From: Nevskiales bacterium
Lineage (GTDB): Bacteria > Pseudomonadota > Gammaproteobacteria > Nevskiales > Nevskiaceae
Length of the DNA stretch: 11,058 nt
Assembly (NCBI GenBank): GCA_022616655.1
Contig: JAKEEJ010000008.1
Span: 1-11,058 of the forward strand
Reading direction: 5' to 3'
Shown here: positions 6,887-11,058 of the stretch, in pieces
Numbering within the stretch: position 1 is the first letter of the stretch
Layout: each line of letters starts with the position of its first letter
Made by a program: the position numbers and the translations under genes
Notes under the pieces: model-generated
Database searches by the model: none
What the model was told of the DNA's origin: nothing
What the model saw: only the letters and a program-made list of their open reading frames with translations

Positions 6887-7095
6887 CCGTCTCCCGAATG
6901 ATCCACGACGCTGGCAGCGTGCAGACCGGTTCCCGGTCCGCCTTTCTACCCGACGAGGTGTGTGACCCATCGGACGGTAAGGCACAGGCGCAAGCACCCG
7001 GCCGTGCCGGAATATTGACACACCGGCACCCCGGTTCCCGCCGTAACGCAGGGGAATTTCCCGCGCTGATTGTAGTGCATGCTCTTGTACGTTCG
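6887..7095 (-). promoter_or_regulatory. Intergenic region upstream of coxB with several hairpins
   Basis: About 210 bp between the end of bioD and the start of coxB, so it must hold any cox promoter and the end of the bio transcript. Structures seen: GGGAA-T-TTCCC at 7052-7062; a perfect 7-bp stem GTGCCGG/CCGGCAC (7004-7010 with 7023-7029, 12-nt AT-rich loop); a 9-bp stem with one G-U pair around 6921-6941 (loop GAA); and ACGCT/AGCGT at 6908-6920. None is followed by a T-run. I could not pick a convincing -35/-10 pair. Confidence 0.4.
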
Positions 7096-7794
7096 CTACG
7101 GGCGCACGGTCACGCGGTGCATCAATTTGCGCAGGGCATCCCAGACGGCGGTGGGCTCGGAGACCGTTTCCGCACCGGAAGGCACCACCCCCCAGCACGG
7201 CGCCGGGATCCGCTGACGCAGTACGGCGAGATTCTCCGCCAGCAACGGCATTTCCGGCGAGAGCGCATTCGCCATCCAGCCCGCCAGTCGCGCCCGGCGC
7301 GTCACGGACTCCGTACTCAGCAGCGCATGGTTCAGACACCCCAACCGCATCCCGACCACGACCAGGACCGGCCAGCCCTGCTGCGCCACCCAGCCGGCAA
7401 CGGTTTCATGGCGACCCAGCGGCACCATCCAGCCCCCCGCCCCCTCCACAATGACCAGCCCGTAATCGTGAGCAAGCCCGGCATGGATCCGGTTGAGTTC
7501 AATCAGGCGGATGTTGCAACGGTCTACCTGTGCTGCAAGATGCGGTGCCACGGCCGGTTCAAACGCATAGGGATTGATCCGCTCATACGGCTCGTTCGTC
7601 CCGGCTGCGCGCTGCAACGCCAGGGCATCGGCGTGGCGCAGACCGTCGGGCGTACGCTCACAACCGGTGGCCACCGGTTTCCAGCCGCAGACCCGGATTC
7701 CCTGCTGACGCGCGAGGCGGATCAGGGCACAGGCCACCGTGGTTTTGCCGACCCCGGTGTCGGTGCCAGTGATAAAAAGCGTTGTGGCGCTCAT
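7096..7794 (-). CDS. bioD: Dethiobiotin synthetase
   Basis: Makes dethiobiotin from 7,8-diaminononanoate, CO2 and ATP in the cytoplasm, the step before BioB. The 232 residues include the P-loop GTDTGVGKT (10-18), the substrate lysine in GWKPVATG (K39), VIVEGAGGW (114-122) with the acidic residue E117, and the VVGMRLGCLNHALL segment typical of the family. Length is usual (E. coli about 225). The ATG overlaps the stop of the upstream small membrane gene as ATGA. This is the last bio gene here. An open frame continues upstream of this ATG, but those residues do not resemble BioD. Confidence 0.96.
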   Translation of the reverse strand: MSATTLFITGTDTGVGKTTVACALIRLARQQGIRVCGWKPVATGCERTPDGLRHADALALQRAAGTNEPYERINPYAFEPAVAPHLAAQVDRCNIRLIELNRIHAGLAHDYGLVIVEGAGGWMVPLGRHETVAGWVAQQGWPVLVVVGMRLGCLNHALLSTESVTRRARLAGWMANALSPEMPLLAENLAVLRQRIPAPCWGVVPSGAETVSEPTAVWDALRKLMHRVTVRP

Positions 7795-8033
7795 GCCGCG
7801 CGGTTCCGACGCCGGTAAATGCCCCAGACGCTGACCAGTGCCCAGGCGCCTTCCAGCAGCAAAAACCCCCACTGCGCTTCCAGCCAGGCAATGACCGCAA
7901 GCGCTGACGAACCCACGAAATTGCTCCACAGATAGGCCGGATCGTGTGCCGTCCAGCGGCCGTTCATCTGCAGTGCAAAAGCAAACAAAATCAGCACCGC
8001 GCCGCTCAGCGAAACAAGCTGGATCAGGTTCAT
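7791..8033 (-). CDS. CBU_0592-type small membrane protein
   Basis: An 80-residue, very hydrophobic protein starting [20 protein letters not shown], with about three membrane segments (roughly 4-22, 36-51 and 55-73) and a short basic tail (YRRRNRAA). The opening, the internal WSNFVGSSAL segment and the closing EGAWALVSVWGIY resemble the CBU_0592 family named after a Coxiella protein; function unknown. It is joined by 4-base ATGA overlaps to both bioF and bioD, so it is firmly part of the biotin operon, in the place where bioH and bioC stand in Pseudomonas-type operons. A link to biotin, such as precursor or vitamin transport, is only inference. A longer upstream start would run antisense-like through bioF and is unlikely. 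Confidence 0.78.
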   Translation of the reverse strand: MNLIQLVSLSGAVLILFAFALQMNGRWTAHDPAYLWSNFVGSSALAVIAWLEAQWGFLLLEGAWALVSVWGIYRRRNRAA

Positions 8034-9265
8034 GCGGCGACGTCCAGGTGCGCGAGCCGTTTGAGGCCGGCGGCCAGCGCCTCCAGCAGACCGTCCACCT
8101 GGGATCCGGTGTGTGCAGCCGACAGCGTGATGCGCAACCGCGAGGTACCGGGCGGCACCGTCGGCGGGCGGATGGCCGCCACCCACCAGCCGCGTTCAAA
8201 CAGATCGGCGGACAACGCCAACACCTTGTCCTCTCTACCCAGGATCAACGGCTGGATGGGCGTCGGGACCTGAGGCGCGTCCACATCAATTCCAAGCTGG
8301 GCGGCACCGGTGCGGAAACGTTCGACATTTTTCAAGAGCACATGCCGGCGCTCCGGCTCGGACCGAACAATCCGCAGCGACTCGTGCGCGGCGGCGGCCA
8401 GCGCCGGCGGCGGTGCGGTCGAAAACACCCAGGTCCGGGCGCGTTGAATCAGATATTCGATGAGGGTCTCCGAACCGGCGACAAAGGCGCCGGCCACGCC
8501 CAGCGCCTTGCCGAGCGTGGCCATGTAAATGTCGGGAGTCGAGGGACGGGAGTCGGGGGACGGGGGAAAATACTCCAGCGCTCCGCGTCCGGTCTTGCCG
8601 AGAACGGCGAATCCGTGCGCATCGTCTACAAGCAAGGTCGCACCGTACTGTGAGCAGAGTGTGATCAACTCCGGCAATGGCGCCAGATCCCCGTCCATGC
8701 TGAAGACCGCATCGGTCGCAACCAGGGTCTGCTGTTCCGACCCCCGACTCCCGACTCCCGGCCCCTGCGCGTCGCGCAGGGCGCGCTCGAAGCCGGCAAC
8801 ATCCCGATGCGCGACGCGCACATATTTCGCTCCACTCAAGCGACCGCCATCAATCAGCGAGGCGTGGTTCAGTTCGTCGGCGATCAGGGTATCGGATTTC
8901 CCGAGCAGTGCACGCAGCACTCCGAGATTGGCCGCCCAGCCGGAAGAAAACAGCAGCGCGCGCGGGCGCCGCACGAACTCCGCCAGTGCTTCCTCAAGCT
9001 TACGGTGTTCGGTGTTATACCCCGACACCAGTGCCGCCGCGCCACCGCCGACCCCCGACTCCACCAGAGCCCGCCGCGCGGCGCGTGCCAGGCGCGAGTC
9101 CCCGGCCAGACCCAGATAGTCGTTGGAACAGAAGTTGATGCAGCGCCGCCCGTCCACCTCCATCTCCACTCCGTGGCGGCCCCGCACCGTCCGGCGTACG
9201 CGGTAGAGATTGGCGGCCCGCAGTTGCGTCAGCTCCGCACGCAGCCCCTCTTCAAAAACATTCAC
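8030..9265 (-). CDS. bioF: 8-amino-7-oxononanoate synthase
   Basis: PLP enzyme that condenses pimeloyl-ACP/CoA with L-alanine. From the GTG at 9265 (4-base GTGA overlap with the bioB stop) it has 411 residues against about 384 in E. coli. Landmarks are CSNDYLGLA (46-54), [13 protein letters not shown] (71-83), [11 protein letters not shown] (H134), [16 protein letters not shown] (D214, H217) and the PLP lysine K253 in TLGKALG. Residues about 168-177 and 233-245 are encoded by GACTCCCG-type repeats and fit two insertions: against E. coli H133, D204, H207 and K236 (numbers from memory) the offset steps from +1 to +10 and then to +17. Catalytic residues are all kept, so it is probably active. 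A longer frame upstream of the GTG lies within bioB and is not family-like. Confidence 0.95.
   Translation of the reverse strand: MNVFEEGLRAELTQLRAANLYRVRRTVRGRHGVEMEVDGRRCINFCSNDYLGLAGDSRLARAARRALVESGVGGGAAALVSGYNTEHRKLEEALAEFVRRPRALLFSSGWAANLGVLRALLGKSDTLIADELNHASLIDGGRLSGAKYVRVAHRDVAGFERALRDAQGPGVGSRGSEQQTLVATDAVFSMDGDLAPLPELITLCSQYGATLLVDDAHGFAVLGKTGRGALEYFPPSPDSRPSTPDIYMATLGKALGVAGAFVAGSETLIEYLIQRARTWVFSTAPPPALAAAAHESLRIVRSEPERRHVLLKNVERFRTGAAQLGIDVDAPQVPTPIQPLILGREDKVLALSADLFERGWWVAAIRPPTVPPGTSRLRITLSAAHTGSQVDGLLEALAAGLKRLAHLDVAA
8531..8567. repeat. GACTCCCG-type repeat, copy 1, in bioF
   Basis: A tandem-like run of GGGAGTCG and GGGACGGG units, encoding a proline/serine stretch ([12 protein letters not shown], residues about 234-245 of BioF) between VLGKTGRG and the PLP-lysine motif. 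Its segment 8547-8559 is a perfect 13-bp inverted match to 8741-8753. Confidence 0.65.
8737..8765. repeat. GACTCCCG-type repeat, copy 2 (inverted), in bioF
   Basis: CCCCCGACTCCCG and its continuation CGACTCCCGG, inverted relative to the copy at 8531-8567, encoding the glycine/serine stretch [10 protein letters not shown] just before the [16 protein letters not shown] motif of BioF. The 15-nt string CCGACCCCCGACTCC (8737-8751) recurs exactly at 9048-9062, also inside bioF, although there no extra residues are evident. Confidence 0.6.
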
Positions 9266-10254
9266 ACACAGGCCGTTATCTGAGATTCCGCGGCAACCCG
9301 AACCTCCGGCTTGAGTCCGAGCCGCGCGAACAGCGCCCGGTCCTTTTCGTTCTGCGGATTGCCGGTGGTGAGCAGTTTTTCGCCGTAAAAGATGGAGTTG
9401 GCGCCGGCGAAGAAACACAACGCCTGTAACTCGTCGCTCATCTCACTGCGGCCGGCGGACAGGCGCACGTACGACCGCGGCATCAGAAGGCGGGCCACCG
9501 CCAGCGTGCGCACGAATTCGAGCGGGTCGAGCGCGGGCAAGCCCTTGAGCGGCGTGCCATCCACCTGCACGAGGTTGTTCACCGGCACCGACTCGGGGTG
9601 CTCCGGCAGATTGGCCAGGGTGCGCAGCAATTCCGCACGATCCCCGCGCGACTCCCCCATGCCGACGATGCCGCCGCAGCACACTTTGATGCCGGCCTGG
9701 CGTACATGATTCAGGGTGTCGAGCCGGTCGCGGTAGCGGTGGGTGGTGATGATTTCCGGGTAATACGCCTCGGAGGTATCGAGATTGTGGTTGTAATAGT
9801 CGAGTCCGGCCTGTGCCAGACGCTGCGCCTGATGTGCCTGCAGCATCCCGGCCGTGACGCAGGTTTCCAGTCCCAGGGCGCGCACCTCCCGCACCATCTC
9901 AACCACGTGATCCAGATCGCGGTCCCGGGGCGCACGCCAGGCCGCTCCCATGCAGAAACGCGTGGCACCGTTGTCGCGTGCCGCGGCTGCCGCCCGCTTG
10001 ACCGAGGCCACGTCCATCAGCGGTTCGGCCTTCAAGCCCGTGTGATAACGGGCACTTTGCGGACAATAAGCGCAATCTTCCGGACAGGCGCCGGTCTTGA
10101 CGGAGATCAGAGTGGAGAGCTGCACCGCCTCCGGCGCAAAATACCGGCGGTGGACGGCCTGTGCCCGAAACAGAAGCTCGTTAAAGGACAGTGCAAACAG
10201 CGCCAGTACTTCCTCCCGGCGCCAGTCGTGGCGAAGATCGGCAGCAACGTGCAT
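9262..10254 (-). CDS. bioB: Biotin synthase
   Basis: Radical SAM enzyme that inserts sulphur into dethiobiotin. I prefer the ATG at 10254: it has AGGAAG 5 nt upstream and gives 330 residues with an N-terminus close to the family. The ATG at 10299 (345 residues) has no ribosome site and would lie upstream of the likely promoter start. From 10254, the 4Fe-4S/SAM motif is C57-x3-C61-x2-C64 (ACPEDCAYC), and the 2Fe-2S ligands are C101 (RFCMGA), C132 (LETCVTAG), C192 (KVCCGG) and R264 (YVRLSAGR), all at a constant offset from E. coli C97, C128, C188 and R260. YNHNLDTS is also present. First gene of the biotin operon; its stop overlaps the bioF GTG. Confidence 0.96.
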   Translation of the reverse strand: MHVAADLRHDWRREEVLALFALSFNELLFRAQAVHRRYFAPEAVQLSTLISVKTGACPEDCAYCPQSARYHTGLKAEPLMDVASVKRAAAAARDNGATRFCMGAAWRAPRDRDLDHVVEMVREVRALGLETCVTAGMLQAHQAQRLAQAGLDYYNHNLDTSEAYYPEIITTHRYRDRLDTLNHVRQAGIKVCCGGIVGMGESRGDRAELLRTLANLPEHPESVPVNNLVQVDGTPLKGLPALDPLEFVRTLAVARLLMPRSYVRLSAGRSEMSDELQALCFFAGANSIFYGEKLLTTGNPQNEKDRALFARLGLKPEVRVAAESQITACV

Positions 10255-10259
10255 GACAA

Positions 10260-10265
10260 CTTCCT
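10260..10265 (-). promoter_or_regulatory. Shine-Dalgarno deciding the bioB start
   Basis: AGGAAG on the minus strand, 5 nt before the ATG at 10254. The alternative upstream ATG at 10299 has nothing comparable, so this site favours the shorter BioB. Confidence 0.7.
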
Positions 10266-10290
10266 GGGTGGGCGCTCGTGAGAGGGTCGG

Positions 10291-10319
10291 AGTCTTCATG
10301 AGGGCAGAACGAATGTCAA
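10291..10319 (-). promoter_or_regulatory. Possible bioB promoter
   Basis: Perfect -35 TTGACA at 10319-10314 on the minus strand and, 17 nt on, AAGACT at 10296-10291 as a weak -10 (three of six consensus positions). This would start transcription near 10284, about 30 nt before the ATG at 10254. The -35 lies inside the left arm of the inverted repeat 10313-10345. Confidence 0.4.
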
Positions 10320-10345
10320 CTTATACGGAACCGATGGGTTGACAT
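10313..10345. promoter_or_regulatory. Likely BirA (biotin repressor) operator between comF and bioB
   Basis: A perfect 8-bp inverted repeat ATGTCAAC (10313-10320) and GTTGACAT (10338-10345) with a 17-nt spacer. The E. coli bio operator is TTGTAAAC and GTTTACAA with an 18-nt spacer; the shared form is TGT-AAC and GTT-ACA. The location upstream of bioB, overlapping a TTGACA -35, fits repression by BirA with biotinyl-AMP. The right arm runs into the comF ATG, so comF may be affected too. No birA gene is in the window. Confidence 0.7.
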
Positions 10346-11039
10346 GTTTTTGAAGCCGCTTTTCCGCCTGCTGGCGCCGGAGCGCTGCCACTGGTGCAGA
10401 ACTCCGTTGCACGGCCGGCCGGTGTGTGCCGCCTGCGAGGCCTCGCTACCCTGGAATACCTCCGCGTGCCGCGCCTGCGCACAGCCGCTGATTTCCGTAG
10501 CCGGAACAACGGTGGCCGTGTGCACGAACTGCCTGAATCACGCGCCGCCGCAGGATCGCAGCTGGACGGCGTTCCGATATGAAGCCCCAGTGACGCAGCA
10601 GATTCTGAATCTCAAATTCCACGGCCGGCTTGCGCCGGCGCACGTGCTTGGAACGCTAATGGCATCGAAGCTGGCGACCCGCCCGCAACCGCTGCCGGAG
10701 CTGCTGATCCCGGTACCGCTGCATTCCGCACGCCTGCGCCGGCGCGGCTACAACCAGGCGATGGAGATCGCCCGCGCCCTGTCACGCCGGCTGTCCATTC
10801 CCATGCCGGCAGGCACCGCAGAACGAATACGGCCGACCCGGGAACAGACCGAACTGTCGGCCGTGGATCGGCGACACAACGTCAAAGGCGCGTTTACCGT
10901 GAATCCGATCGCACGCGGCCGGCACATCGCGTTGTTAGACGATGTCATCACCACCGGCGCGACCCTGGCCGAACTGGCGCGCGCAGCCCGCAAGGCCGGC
11001 GCCGTGCACATCGAAGCCTGGGCGGTCGCGCGCGCTTAA
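10344..11039 (+). CDS. comF: ComF family protein (predicted phosphoribosyltransferase)
   Basis: The 231 residues have two parts: an N-terminal zinc-ribbon-like region with paired cysteines (C15/C18, C28/C31, C42/C45, C60/C63), and a C-terminal type I phosphoribosyltransferase domain with the PRPP-binding segment HIALLDDVITTGAT (194-207). IPVPLHSARLRRRGYNQ (122-138) is a ComF hallmark. In naturally competent species ComF is needed for DNA uptake; elsewhere its role is unclear. It diverges from bioB, and its ATG overlaps the right arm of the putative BirA site; from memory this comF/bioB pairing is common in gammaproteobacteria. A TTATAC -10-like hexamer at 10321 is the only promoter hint. Confidence 0.93.
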   Translation: MFLKPLFRLLAPERCHWCRTPLHGRPVCAACEASLPWNTSACRACAQPLISVAGTTVAVCTNCLNHAPPQDRSWTAFRYEAPVTQQILNLKFHGRLAPAHVLGTLMASKLATRPQPLPELLIPVPLHSARLRRRGYNQAMEIARALSRRLSIPMPAGTAERIRPTREQTELSAVDRRHNVKGAFTVNPIARGRHIALLDDVITTGATLAELARAARKAGAVHIEAWAVARA

Positions 11040-11058
11040 AAACCTGTTATGGCCACTG

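Noticed and set aside
6898..7818. Plus-strand open frame (306 codons) over the coxB leader and bioD
   Set aside because: Antisense to bioD; no ribosome site, no recognisable domain.
9262..10299. Longer BioB starting at the ATG at 10299
   Set aside because: No ribosome site, extra residues not typical of the family, and it would precede the likely transcript start; the ATG at 10254 fits better.
11049..11058. Start of another plus-strand gene after comF
   Set aside because: Only an ATG and two codons are visible, with no ribosome site; not enough to support a call.

Overview
This is a GC-rich chromosomal window from a proteobacterium, most likely a gammaproteobacterium. The reasons are the gene order coxB-coxA-small gene-ctaG-coxC, an opposed DUF2909 gene, then SURF1, an SCO-like gene and ctaA, together with a divergent comF/bioB pair; from memory both layouts resemble Pseudomonas and its relatives. 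I cannot name a genus. Nearly all the sequence is coding, and almost all of it lies on the minus strand.

Reading the minus strand from right to left: a biotin operon (bioB 10254-9262, bioF 9265-8030, a small CBU_0592-type membrane protein 8033-7791, bioD 7794-7096), in which each gene overlaps the next by 4 bases. A gap of about 210 bp with several hairpins follows. Then comes a haem-copper oxidase operon: coxB with a fused C-terminal cytochrome c domain (6882-5653), coxA (5637-3973), a 44-residue one-helix protein (3992-3858), ctaG/COX11 (3861-3235) and coxC (3223-2345). A small plus-strand DUF2909 gene (2085-2303) faces coxC and diverges from an assembly block made of SURF1 (2054-1332), an SCO-like thioredoxin-fold protein (1351-764) and ctaA, haem A synthase (729 to beyond base 1). 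At the right end comF (10344-11039) runs on the plus strand, divergent from bioB. The comF/bioB gap carries an 8-bp perfect inverted repeat with a 17-nt spacer that looks like a BirA (biotin repressor) operator.

The cox genes form one functional unit: three core subunits, copper delivery (CtaG, the SCO-like protein), haem A synthesis (CtaA) and haem insertion (SURF1). BioF, BioD and BioB are three of the late biotin steps; bioA, bioC and bioH are not in the window.

The most striking feature is repeat DNA carried inside these housekeeping genes without breaking their reading frames. A REP/BIME-like palindromic element of about 102 bp (34 codons) sits in frame in ctaA, in the linker between its two four-helix halves. 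Related units lie in the N-terminal tail of ctaG (with two further strong hairpins) and between DUF2909 and coxC. A different GACTCCCG-type repeat occurs twice in bioF, in inverted orientation, at the two places where the protein appears 9 and 7 residues longer than E. coli BioF. I saw no CRISPR array, tRNA, rRNA, insertion sequence or defence locus, and no wholly novel multi-gene system.
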